This document shows positions 25,565 through 33,010 of a stretch of DNA of 33,204 nucleotides, in pieces. Source of the DNA: Chromatiales bacterium (GTDB taxonomy: Bacteria; Pseudomonadota; Gammaproteobacteria; SZUA-152); contig JALSHB010000017.1 of assembly GCA_026982475.1 (NCBI GenBank), forward strand, positions 1 through 33,204. Direction: 5' to 3'. The position numbers were made by a program, and so were the translations under genes. The notes under the pieces are model-generated. The model searched no databases. It saw nothing but the letters and a program-made list of their open reading frames with translations, and had not been told where the DNA came from. Each line of letters opens with the position of its first letter. Position 1 is the stretch's first letter.

Positions 25565-25897
25565 ATGCTGGAACATCGCGGAAAAAAACGCTGCCGAATC
25601 GCACTGGATGTTGTTGTCCGCAATCGCAGCGGTCTGGCCCTGAACGGCACAACCCGCGATATCTCCACTGAGGGCATGTTTATCAACCTGACATCAAAGG
25701 CCATAGCGGCGCGCACCATGGTGGAACTCGAATTGTCACCCTGTGGCTGGCTGCACGGCTGGGTGGTGCATGCAGGAAAAGAGGGTATCGGTGGCATGTT
25801 TCTTTCAAATGATAATGGTGAGAGATGTCTCCTCAAGATCGAGAAGTTTCTGTCAGCAGATACTCGTGAAAGGCGCGGAACCGGGCGCACGGATTGA
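25565..25897 (+). CDS. PilZ domain protein (probable c-di-GMP receptor)
   Basis: A 110-residue single-domain protein. The N-terminal EHRGKKRCRIAL resembles the RxxxR motif, and TRDISTEGMFI is the D/NxSxxG motif on the beta barrel; both bind c-di-GMP in PilZ proteins. GWVVHAGKEGIGGMFLS fits the later strands. The start has GGGAGAGAAAG directly upstream. It follows the metal cluster by about 45 bases after the possible peptide and may be transcribed with it. The target of the signal is not evident. Confidence 0.85.
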   Translation: MLEHRGKKRCRIALDVVVRNRSGLALNGTTRDISTEGMFINLTSKAIAARTMVELELSPCGWLHGWVVHAGKEGIGGMFLSNDNGERCLLKIEKFLSADTRERRGTGRTD

Positions 25898-26051
25898 GAG
25901 GCTGTGGCTCAAAACAAACCGCGGCCGCCATCCATGGTTCCCGCGCTGCGTCAACGTCCCGGACAGCTGGCCCAGTGCCATGAAATGTGGAACCGGGGTG
26001 CCGGGGCTGTCCGCAACACGCTGCTCGTGATGGCTTTTCTGGAGATCCTGA

Positions 26052-26843
26052 GTGAAAGCATTTTTCAATAATCCTCGAGAGATCGTGATTCACACACTGG
26101 CGGGTGCAGTGATCGGCATCCTTGTATTGCATCCGCTGACAAAGATCGTCTATTGGTTCGAGTTCCGTCATGATCTGGCGGCCGGCAATGAAAGCTTGTG
26201 GCGGTTCCTTGTCTCTCGTCTCGATTCGGCCTTTGTGCTGGAGATGCTGCCGATGAGTCTGATCTTTGCCCTCATTGGCGGCGGCATCGGCCTGGCCTTC
26301 GCCATCTATCACCTGGCACTTGTCAGGCAACAGCGCGCGATGCATTTCATGGAAAAGGAATTGGCGGAAGACCTCCCTTTTCTGGTCAAGGCGGGGGAGG
26401 GTGAACACCTGGAGTTCAAGGCGTCCGTTCGCTGGGACTTTCGTCAACAGAAGTCCAACCGCGCTCTCGAAACCGTGATTGCAAAGACGCTGGTCGGCTT
26501 TATGAATCATCGTGGCGGCAGCCTGCTGATTGGTGTGACTGACGATGGCGAGGTGGTGGGACTGGAGCACGATTACCAAACTCTCAAACACAAGGGCCGT
26601 GATGGTTTCGAGCGCTGCATCACCGATATCGTCACTACGCGCATGGGGGCGGAACTCTGCGCCTTCGTCCACTGTGTGTTCTATGAGTTGGAGGGCAAGG
26701 ACGTGTGTCGGGTGATCATCGAGCCGTCGCCGGTGCCGGTCTATTTGCAGGAGGGAAAGACTTCCAGATATTTCCTGCGCACGGGGAATGGCACGCGTGA
26801 ACTCGATGCGCGTGAAGCCATGGCACATGTGTTGCAACGCTGA
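26052..26843 (+). CDS. Membrane-anchored AlbA_2 (Schlafen-type) domain protein
   Basis: A 263-residue protein. Two N-terminal membrane helices (residues 11-26 and about 65-90) precede an AlbA_2 domain: EGEHLEFKASVRWD at about 116-129, ALETVIAKTLVGFMNHRGGSLLIGVTDDGEVVG at about 139-172, and TSRYFLRTGNGTRELDAREAMAHVL near the end. Free AlbA_2 proteins are usually predicted DNA-binding regulators; a membrane-tethered form is less usual. GTG 26052 starts just before the first helix. TGATG overlap links it to the cardiolipin-synthase-like gene, so membrane biology is a possible theme. Confidence 0.82.
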   Translation: MKAFFNNPREIVIHTLAGAVIGILVLHPLTKIVYWFEFRHDLAAGNESLWRFLVSRLDSAFVLEMLPMSLIFALIGGGIGLAFAIYHLALVRQQRAMHFMEKELAEDLPFLVKAGEGEHLEFKASVRWDFRQQKSNRALETVIAKTLVGFMNHRGGSLLIGVTDDGEVVGLEHDYQTLKHKGRDGFERCITDIVTTRMGAELCAFVHCVFYELEGKDVCRVIIEPSPVPVYLQEGKTSRYFLRTGNGTRELDAREAMAHVLQR

Positions 26844-27970
26844 TGCACGCAGTGATGACCGTGGACAGTTGTTCATGCAATCCACGCTCGCAGGCCAGGC
26901 CCGGGCGTGATGCCATCCAGCTTTTCACCGAAGGGGACCGCTTGTTCGAGGCCATGCTGGCGGCTATCGACAGTGCGCAAAAACAGGTATGGCTGGAAAC
27001 CTATATCTTTGCCGATGATGAAATCGGCCGTCGCTTCGCCGAGGCGCTGGTGGCGCGGGCAAGGGCGGGCGTGGAGGTGCGTTTGCAGGCGGATGCAGTG
27101 GGATCGCTGTTTCAGTTTCATCACTTCCTGGGCCGCGAGTTCGATGCGGCGGGTGTGCAGGTGCATTTCTTCCACCGCTGGCACTGGCGTGAGCCGCTGC
27201 GCTACAACCGACGTGATCATCGCAAGCTGCTGGTGGTCGATGGTCGGCAGGCCTTTCTGGGAGGATTCAATATCCACCGGCAAAGCTCGCAACGCTATTA
27301 CGGGGTGGCCCGCTGGCGGGACACCCATGCCGCCTTCCGGGGTCAACTGGCCCGGCAGGCCGCCGAGCTGTTCGACGCCTTCTGGCGCGGCGACCGGGAG
27401 CGCCTGCCCGTGGTGGATGAACAGGCCAGCAGCATCCTGGTGCCCAACCAGAGCCGCGCCTGCCGGCGGCGCCTGGCCTGTATCTACAACGACGCCCTGG
27501 GCCATGCCCGGCGGCAGGTGTGCCTGACGACACCCTATTTCGTGCCGGATCACCGTACCCAGAAGGCCCTGATCGGGGCCGTGAAAAGGGGCGTCGAGGT
27601 CCGCCTGCTGGTGCCGCACGCCGGTGATGTGCGCCTGGCGCGCTGGGCGGCCAATGCGGTGTATGCCCATCTGCTGGATGCCGGCATCCACATCTACGAA
27701 TATCAGCCCCGGATGCTGCACGCCAAGGTTGCCATCGTCGATGGGGACTGGGCGACGCTGGGCACCGCCAACCTCGACTATCGCAGCCTGTTCCAGAATT
27801 ACGAATTGAATCTGGTCAGCCGGGACCCGGATCTGTGCACCCGCTTGCAGGCCCAGTTCGAGGCCGATTTGACCGAGGCCTCGGCGGTGTGTGTAACACG
27901 CTGGCGACGACGCCGTTGGCTGCCGCGCCTGGCCGAACTCTTGGGCTGGAGTGTCAGGCGGTGGTTGTGA
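26843..27970 (+). CDS. Cardiolipin synthase-like phospholipase D family protein
   Basis: A 375-residue protein with two HxKxxxxD catalytic motifs: H126-K128-D133 (HRKLLVVDG) and H293-K295-D300 (HAKVAIVDG). Each is followed by the GGFN/GTANLD block typical of ClsB-type cardiolipin synthases. It would join or transfer phosphatidyl groups at the inner membrane. It lacks the N-terminal membrane helices of ClsA, and at 375 residues it is shorter than E. coli ClsB. ATG 26843 overlaps the AlbA_2 gene stop. A patatin gene follows, so a phospholipid-remodelling pair is likely. Confidence 0.9.
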   Translation: MHAVMTVDSCSCNPRSQARPGRDAIQLFTEGDRLFEAMLAAIDSAQKQVWLETYIFADDEIGRRFAEALVARARAGVEVRLQADAVGSLFQFHHFLGREFDAAGVQVHFFHRWHWREPLRYNRRDHRKLLVVDGRQAFLGGFNIHRQSSQRYYGVARWRDTHAAFRGQLARQAAELFDAFWRGDRERLPVVDEQASSILVPNQSRACRRRLACIYNDALGHARRQVCLTTPYFVPDHRTQKALIGAVKRGVEVRLLVPHAGDVRLARWAANAVYAHLLDAGIHIYEYQPRMLHAKVAIVDGDWATLGTANLDYRSLFQNYELNLVSRDPDLCTRLQAQFEADLTEASAVCVTRWRRRRWLPRLAELLGWSVRRWL

Positions 27971-28052
27971 TAACCCGGTTGAACACGCGTTATGCCGGCT
28001 TGCTATCAGCCATTGGTATTCCTTCGACAGGCTTTTATTCGTGGACGGTTTT

Positions 28053-29003
28053 ATGCAAAAAGATGTGAAAAGAAAAATAAAGGTTGGTGTGGTGTTGAGC
28101 TCCGGTGGTGGGCGCGGGGTGTTTGCCCATACCGGGTTTTTACTGGCCCTCGAGCAGCTGGGTATCGAGATCGGCGCGGTGACCGGCTGTAGCGCGGGCT
28201 CACTGGTGGGCGGCGTGTATGCCAGTGGCACCGATCTGCACCAGTGGGCGGATCGCCTCGCCAGGGTGAAGACATCGGAGTACTGGACCCCCGACTCCTG
28301 GTCGCGCATCCTCTGGCAGATGGTGGTGCGCAAGGGGCGGGGCTATACCGGCTTTTCGGATGCCGCGACAGCCATTGAATTCATTCGCAGCAACCTCGCC
28401 GTGCAGACCTTCGAGGAATGCCGGATTCCCTTCTACAGCCTCGCCACCAACCTGACCCAGGGCGACAAGGCCCTGTTCTCGTCGGGTGAGCTGGCGCCCC
28501 GCATCATGGCCAGCGCCGCGATGCCGATATTGTACCGGCCGGTCGAGATCGACGGCGAACTGTTCAGCGATGGCGCCACCATCAAGCTGGCCTCCACGGA
28601 GGCCATCTGCTGCCGACATCAACTGGATGCCCTGATCGTCCATCATACTTCCGGCCGCCGCGAAGGCCCCCAGGGGCTCGACCATGCCCTCCGCCAGCCC
28701 TGGTCGTTGGTGGAGATTCTCTACCTGTTGCTCTATCGCAAGCGTCCCTGGTACCTCAGCGACCAGCCCCTGGTATTCCGCCATTGTCGCTGTGGCTGTG
28801 GCGCGCCGGTGATCGTCATAGAGCCCGATCTTCCGGAAATTACCTGGCCACTCAGTGAGGGAGGAAACACGGTGAAGATGGCCGCCAAGCAACAGTGTGA
28901 AGCGCTGCTGGGACCCTATCTCGACACCCTGCGATCGGACCCGAAAAAACTGGTCGCACTCGTCCATGATGAGCCCGCCGAAAACGGCAGCGATGACGAG
29001 TGA
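28053..29003 (+). CDS. Patatin-like phospholipase
   Basis: A 316-residue lipid acyl hydrolase of the RssA/YchK type. The oxyanion loop is SSGGGRGVFAHTG (16-28), the nucleophile elbow GCSAG is at 45-49 (Ser47), and the catalytic Asp is in FSDGATIK (D173). A short Cys-rich stretch RHCRCGCGAP near 243-252 is unusual and could bind metal. The open frame continues upstream to 27951, but that part overlaps the preceding gene in another frame; ATG 28053 (MQKDVKRKIKVGVVLSSGG) gives the family N-terminus. GTG 28041 is an alternative. Confidence 0.9.
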   Translation: MQKDVKRKIKVGVVLSSGGGRGVFAHTGFLLALEQLGIEIGAVTGCSAGSLVGGVYASGTDLHQWADRLARVKTSEYWTPDSWSRILWQMVVRKGRGYTGFSDAATAIEFIRSNLAVQTFEECRIPFYSLATNLTQGDKALFSSGELAPRIMASAAMPILYRPVEIDGELFSDGATIKLASTEAICCRHQLDALIVHHTSGRREGPQGLDHALRQPWSLVEILYLLLYRKRPWYLSDQPLVFRHCRCGCGAPVIVIEPDLPEITWPLSEGGNTVKMAAKQQCEALLGPYLDTLRSDPKKLVALVHDEPAENGSDDE

Positions 29004-29004
29004 A

Positions 29005-29058
29005 GGGCTTCAGGAATGGCCCGTATCAAGGCGCCGCTCGCCGGCAAAGGGGGGTGTT
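29005..29058 (+). repeat. Dispersed intergenic repeat, copy 1
   Basis: Nearly the same sequence occurs at 32874-32929 in the same orientation. A 25-base core (29009-29033) is identical, and the following 25 bases match with a few changes, both ending in a GGGGGG tract. It starts directly after the patatin stop codon. Direct copies of this kind flank the dif region; I do not recognise the element. Confidence 0.75.
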
Positions 29059-29192
29059 CCCTTGGCCGCCGTGTCGCAGGTGGGCGGATGCCGGCTGAAC
29101 ACGACATGGTTGGCGCCGGCTTACTAGTTATCACACATACCACCCTGGCACCGCCATGGAGGGTGATGAAGTGGTTTTCTGGGCGTTATCAT

Positions 29193-29224
29193 GATCACCT
29201 GCAGACCGCGCCACGCGGGTGATC
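29193..29224. promoter_or_regulatory. Inverted repeat upstream of the lycopene-cyclase-domain gene
   Basis: GATCACC (29193-29199) and GGTGATC (29218-29224) form a perfect 7-base inverted repeat around an 18-base G+C-rich centre, 28 bases before the ATG at 29253. It could be an operator or a leader hairpin. Chance is not excluded. Confidence 0.3.
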
Positions 29225-29252
29225 TCAGACAAGAGAGAGAAGAGGGGAGTTC

Positions 29253-29954
29253 ATGAATTCGGATCAATACGTTTGGTTGCTGTGGTCGAGTGCATTCCTG
29301 ATTCCTTGGGCACTGGTCTATCTGGCGTTTCCCGCACAGCGCCGGGCGATGTTGTGGGCCAGCCTGTTTACGATGCCGTTCGGACTGAGCGAACCCCTTT
29401 TCGTGCCCGAATACTGGATGCCGCCCAGCCTGTTCGATCTGGCCAGGGATACCGGCTTTGATATCGAAAGCCTGATCTTCTGCTTCGGCATCGGCGGCAT
29501 CGGTTCGGTATTTTACAACCTGCTGGTCAGAAAGATCCCTCAGCCGGTGGGCAGCGATGAGCGTCATCATCCCTTGCATCGGCATCACTACAAGGCACTG
29601 GCAACGCCTTTTGTAGTGTTTGTCGCGCTCTATTTCTTTCCCTGGAATCCGATCTATCCCTCCATCCTGGCCATGTTTGCCGGTGCGGTGGCGACCATCC
29701 TCTGTCGGCCGGACCTGAAGCGCAAAACCTGGCTAGGTGGTTTGCTCTTCTTGGTCTATTACGCCATTTTTCTCGCTGGCCTGGAATGGAGCGCGCCAGG
29801 CTATATCGACAGGGTCTGGAACATGGAGGTATTGTCGGGCATCACCGTTGGCTTCATGCCCATCGAGGAACTGCTGTTTGCCATCGGCTTCGGCATGTAC
29901 TGGTCCGGGGTGTATGAGCACTTTACCTGGCGGAGACTGGCAGATCAGAGATGA
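29253..29954 (+). CDS. Lycopene-cyclase-domain-like membrane protein
   Basis: A 233-residue protein with about six or seven membrane helices. The C-terminal block DRVWNMEVLSGITVGFMPIEELLFAIGFGMYWSGVYEHFTW resembles the CrtYc/CrtYd-type lycopene cyclase domain, including the PIEELLF motif with paired glutamates. A cyclase role is not proven: no other carotenoid gene lies nearby, and many bacterial proteins with this fold are uncharacterised. The start is supported by GAGGGGAG upstream (AGAGGGGAGTTCATG). Confidence 0.6.
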   Translation: MNSDQYVWLLWSSAFLIPWALVYLAFPAQRRAMLWASLFTMPFGLSEPLFVPEYWMPPSLFDLARDTGFDIESLIFCFGIGGIGSVFYNLLVRKIPQPVGSDERHHPLHRHHYKALATPFVVFVALYFFPWNPIYPSILAMFAGAVATILCRPDLKRKTWLGGLLFLVYYAIFLAGLEWSAPGYIDRVWNMEVLSGITVGFMPIEELLFAIGFGMYWSGVYEHFTWRRLADQR

Positions 29955-30041
29955 GGCCGGCAGGGTGTTGCCAGGGTTGCCGTGACACCGTGCAACCCGA
30001 ATCCGGTGCCGCCGGCAGGCAAGTATGCGCAGGTCACTAAA

Positions 30042-30578
30042 ATGACGAGAAAATCACCAATAAAACGGCAGCGTCCAGCCCTGGCCATGGTGTTGCTGCT
30101 GGTTGCCGCTTGCTGGCCACAGATAGGCCTTGGCGCAGGCGCCGAATCATCCGGCGATGATCATTTCTTCGTGCAGGAACACACGAAGCGCTATGCCCTG
30201 AAGGCCGACTTCGCAGACGTCATGGAAGACCTTGAGTTGGCGATTACCGGGCAGGGACTGGTCATCAATCATGTCTCTCACATCGGCAACATGCTGGAGC
30301 GCACCCGAAGCGCAGCAGAGTCGAGCAAGCGCCTGTTTCTCGAGGCCAAGGCCGTGGAATTCTGCAGCGCCACGTTATCCCGGAAAATGATGGAGGCAGA
30401 TCCACACAACATCATTTTTTGTCCTTACATTATCTTCATCTATGTGTTGCCAGAGCAGCCGGATATTGTCTGGCTCGCCTATCGACGACCCACACCGGTG
30501 GGATCGCTTGCATCACGAGATGCCTTGAGCGCCGTCGAGTCATTGCTGGACGAAATCATTCATGTCGTGGTGGACTGA
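30042..30578 (+). CDS. Secreted DUF302 domain protein
   Basis: A 178-residue protein from ATG 30042. The N-terminus MTRKSPIKRQRPALAMVLLLVAACW looks like a signal peptide, possibly a lipoprotein type (VAAC), with cleavage near residue 25. The rest has DUF302 features: DFADVMEDLELAITGQGLVINHVSHIGNML, then VEFCSATLSRKMMEADPHNIIFCPYIIFIYVLPEQPDIVWLAYRRP. DUF302 proteins are small alpha/beta proteins of unclear role, sometimes linked to oxidative or metal stress. A GTG at 29982 would add 20 residues before the signal and is less likely. Confidence 0.8.
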   Translation: MTRKSPIKRQRPALAMVLLLVAACWPQIGLGAGAESSGDDHFFVQEHTKRYALKADFADVMEDLELAITGQGLVINHVSHIGNMLERTRSAAESSKRLFLEAKAVEFCSATLSRKMMEADPHNIIFCPYIIFIYVLPEQPDIVWLAYRRPTPVGSLASRDALSAVESLLDEIIHVVVD

Positions 30579-30621
30579 CTCATTCCGGCCGGGTTCGACA
30601 TGAGCCCAGCAGGCGTACCGC

Positions 30622-31473
30622 ATGAGAAACAACATCCAAGGCGGCATCACCAGCTTGCTCCTCATCCTTCTTCTGGTGGGCAGCCTGTTGTATCTGCTAC
30701 AACCCGGCATGGTTTTCTTCCCGTACCGTGAACTTTCCACCACGCCGACAGAGTGGGGGATGGCCTTTGAAGATGTCTCGATAGAGACGCGGGACGGCAC
30801 ACGGCTGCACGGCTGGTACATCCCGCATCCGGGGTCCGGCCGGGTTTTGCTTTTCTTTCATGGCAATGCCGGCAACATATCCCACCGGCGTGAATCCGTG
30901 GAGATCTTTCACCGGCTTGGGTTGAACGTATTCATGATCGATTATCGTGGTTACGGACACAGCCAGGGCAAACCCAGCGAGGCGGGCCTCTATGAGGATG
31001 CCAGGGCCGCCTGGCAATATCTGACGGTGGAGAGGGGCATCGAAGAAGCGAACATCATCCTGTTCGGACGATCGTTGGGCGCTGCGGTGGCGAGCAATCT
31101 GGCTTCGGAAGTCCAGCCAGGTGCCGTGATCCTCGAGTCGGCATTCAGTTCAGCGCGAGACATGGCCAACGTGATTCTCCCAGCACTTTCATACCTGACG
31201 ATTTTGCGTTTCACGTTTGACACGACGGAACATCTTCGGGGCGTAACGTCACCGTTGCTCGTGTTGCACAGCCCAGAGGATGACATCGTCCCATTCCGCC
31301 TGGGAGAAAAGGTTTATCGGGCGGCGAGTCAACCGAAGCGCTTCGTCGTCATCGAGGGGGATCACAATTCAGGCTTCCTGCGCAGCCAACCGCACTACGA
31401 ACAGGCACTGGAACAGTTCATTTCGAGATACACAGCCGATGCTTCGCTCGCCGGTTCTGAGCGAATTCCATGA
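30622..31473 (+). CDS. Membrane-anchored alpha/beta hydrolase
   Basis: A 283-residue serine hydrolase of the BEM46/ABHD13-like group. An N-terminal helix (residues 10-26) anchors it. FFHGNAGNISHR (78-89) is the oxyanion region, GRSLGA holds the nucleophile (S151), and SPEDDIVP (D220/D221) and EGDHNSG (H248) complete the triad. Such proteins are lipases or esterases with unknown natural substrates. It follows the DUF302 gene by 43 bases and converges on the HhH gene, with dif between them. Confidence 0.88.
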   Translation: MRNNIQGGITSLLLILLLVGSLLYLLQPGMVFFPYRELSTTPTEWGMAFEDVSIETRDGTRLHGWYIPHPGSGRVLLFFHGNAGNISHRRESVEIFHRLGLNVFMIDYRGYGHSQGKPSEAGLYEDARAAWQYLTVERGIEEANIILFGRSLGAAVASNLASEVQPGAVILESAFSSARDMANVILPALSYLTILRFTFDTTEHLRGVTSPLLVLHSPEDDIVPFRLGEKVYRAASQPKRFVVIEGDHNSGFLRSQPHYEQALEQFISRYTADASLAGSERIP

Positions 31474-31500
31474 AGCAACGAGATATGGATGAAGCAGGCA

Positions 31501-31528
31501 ATTTAACATAATATACATTATGCGCACT
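31501..31528 (-). other. dif: dif site: XerCD chromosome-dimer resolution site
   Basis: Read on the minus strand, this 28-base site has XerC arm AGTGCGCATAA, central TGTATA and XerD arm TTATGTTAAAT. The E. coli dif as I recall it is the same except for G at the first base (27 of 28). On the plus strand the XerD arm is 31501-31511 and the XerC arm is 31518-31528. It lies between convergent genes, and the FtsK-guiding motif GGGNAGGG switches strand across it. XerC and XerD join the two arms to resolve chromosome dimers at division, so the replication terminus is here. Confidence 0.93.
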
Positions 31529-31555
31529 AGGGGGTGGGCCTGTACCTGGTGCCAG

Positions 31556-32806
31556 TCAGTGCACCACCCGGGCAATCTTCTTGATGGTCTCCCTGCTCTC
31601 ACCGAAGGTGCAGATGGCGTCACAGTGGGTACGCAGGTCGGAGAACAGGATGTAGTGCATCTCGATGTGACTGCTGCGCAAGGATGGCCGGTGCAGTTGC
31701 AGCAGCAGTTCCTTCTCGCGCTGGTCAGGGATGATGAGGAACAGCGTCGAGGGATCTTCCGGAAAGGAGTGATACAGGTCCGTCAGGCGCAGGATGCCGG
31801 AATAGATGGAAGTGCTTTTTTCCACCTCGAAGGCGCTGACGATGCGCCTGCTGCCTTTTTCGAACCACATGACGTCGATCAGGGCGATGGTGTTGCGGGT
31901 GTCGGCATCGACATCGATTTCCGGAAACGCCGGCAGGCAGAGGAATGAAAAGCTGTTGCCGTCGTGGCAGCGCGAGCGGTCGTTGGAGGCGCTGATCACG
32001 TCATAGCCGAGGGCCTGACCGATTCTCAGCAGGTGGTACTGCATCTCGGTGTGCAGACCTTCCTGCTGCTTTTCGCTGAGCACCTCTGAATGGCGCTTCT
32101 TCAACAGCTTTTCGATCTTCTTCCGCTCGGCCTCGCTGAGTTCTTCCGCCTCGTCGAGCAGGATCTTGTTGACGCCGATATCGAACAACAGGCCGGTGAA
32201 CGCCCCCAGGTCTCTCGACAGGAGCTCTCTGTGCCTGTCGTTCATTTCCACGATGACTTCCCGCATGCGCAGATACTCCCGCCACGAGCCCAGTTTCACC
32301 TTTTCCCCGAACAGGCGGTTGAAGCCCTTGACGATGGCGGTGTTGAAGGGCGGAATGATTTCCGGGTGCAGAAAATACAGGATGTTGGCGACCGCCGGGC
32401 CGAGTCCCTTGATGTTCAACTGATCGAGCCGGATGATTTCGCGTAGAAGTTGTTCTTCACTGCCCGCCCTGTGGCAGTTTTCCAGGAACTGGCCGAAGGC
32501 CCGCTGGTTGCCCGGGTTCTCGTAGATGTCTGGAATGCGCAGCTTGGGCTTCCAGTAGAAGGCGTGCGAGGCGCCGATGAACACCTGCTTCTGTTCGGTG
32601 ATGCAGTTGAGGACGAACTCCAGTGACGAGCCCTTGTAGTCGTTGCCGAAGGTCCCCTGACGGATGTCCTGCACCACGTCCCGGACCCCGCGGCGGATGG
32701 AGCGGAAGGCCTTGAGTCGCTCGTCGTTGTTGATGAACCAGGTGTTGAAGACCGACTCCGGGTCGGCCCTGTAGTCGTGCAGCAGTTCCTTCAGTCCTCT
32801 CTCCAT
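31556..32806 (-). CDS. Helix-hairpin-helix protein, possibly a PD-(D/E)XK-type nuclease
   Basis: A 416-residue soluble protein with no signal peptide or membrane helices. Residues 129-149 look like a helix-hairpin-helix DNA-binding motif (LNIKGLGPAVANILYFLHPEI). A charged coiled stretch at 215-247 (EAEELSEAERKKIEKLLKKR) separates this from a C-terminal domain with IALIDVMW (D311) and SAFEVEKSTS (E327, E329, K330), which could form a PD-(D/E)XK-like active site with E254. Similar proteins are sometimes annotated as type II restriction endonucleases, but no methyltransferase is nearby. ATG 32806 follows AGGCACCCGATGG-like sequence with a weak ribosome site. It ends 28 bases from dif. Confidence 0.6.
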   Translation of the reverse strand: MERGLKELLHDYRADPESVFNTWFINNDERLKAFRSIRRGVRDVVQDIRQGTFGNDYKGSSLEFVLNCITEQKQVFIGASHAFYWKPKLRIPDIYENPGNQRAFGQFLENCHRAGSEEQLLREIIRLDQLNIKGLGPAVANILYFLHPEIIPPFNTAIVKGFNRLFGEKVKLGSWREYLRMREVIVEMNDRHRELLSRDLGAFTGLLFDIGVNKILLDEAEELSEAERKKIEKLLKKRHSEVLSEKQQEGLHTEMQYHLLRIGQALGYDVISASNDRSRCHDGNSFSFLCLPAFPEIDVDADTRNTIALIDVMWFEKGSRRIVSAFEVEKSTSIYSGILRLTDLYHSFPEDPSTLFLIIPDQREKELLLQLHRPSLRSSHIEMHYILFSDLRTHCDAICTFGESRETIKKIARVVH

Positions 32807-32873
32807 CGGGTGCCTCCGTTGCGCATCTTCGAATCGATAAACGGTCAGTTGTTCTGTAATTACACCGTGTTCA

Positions 32874-32929
32874 GGGGTTCAGGAATGGCCCGTATCAAGG
32901 CGTCGCTCGCAGGCCCAGGGGGGCTTGTT
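32874..32929 (+). repeat. Dispersed intergenic repeat, copy 2
   Basis: Second copy of the repeat at 29005-29058, in the same orientation, 3.9 kb away. The identical core is 32878-32902. It lies in the 204-base gap between the start of the HhH gene (-) and the 3' end of the gene at 33011. The copies flank a segment that includes dif. Confidence 0.75.
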
Positions 32930-33010
32930 GCGGGCCCGCGTGTGGGCCAGGTCCTCCCCTGCCCTGCCTGTTTCCATCCGCACGATGTCCTTCGGGCGCT
33001 ACCGTCTTCA

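Noticed and set aside
31556-32806. Complete restriction-modification system
   Set aside because: No methyltransferase gene lies in the window next to this gene.
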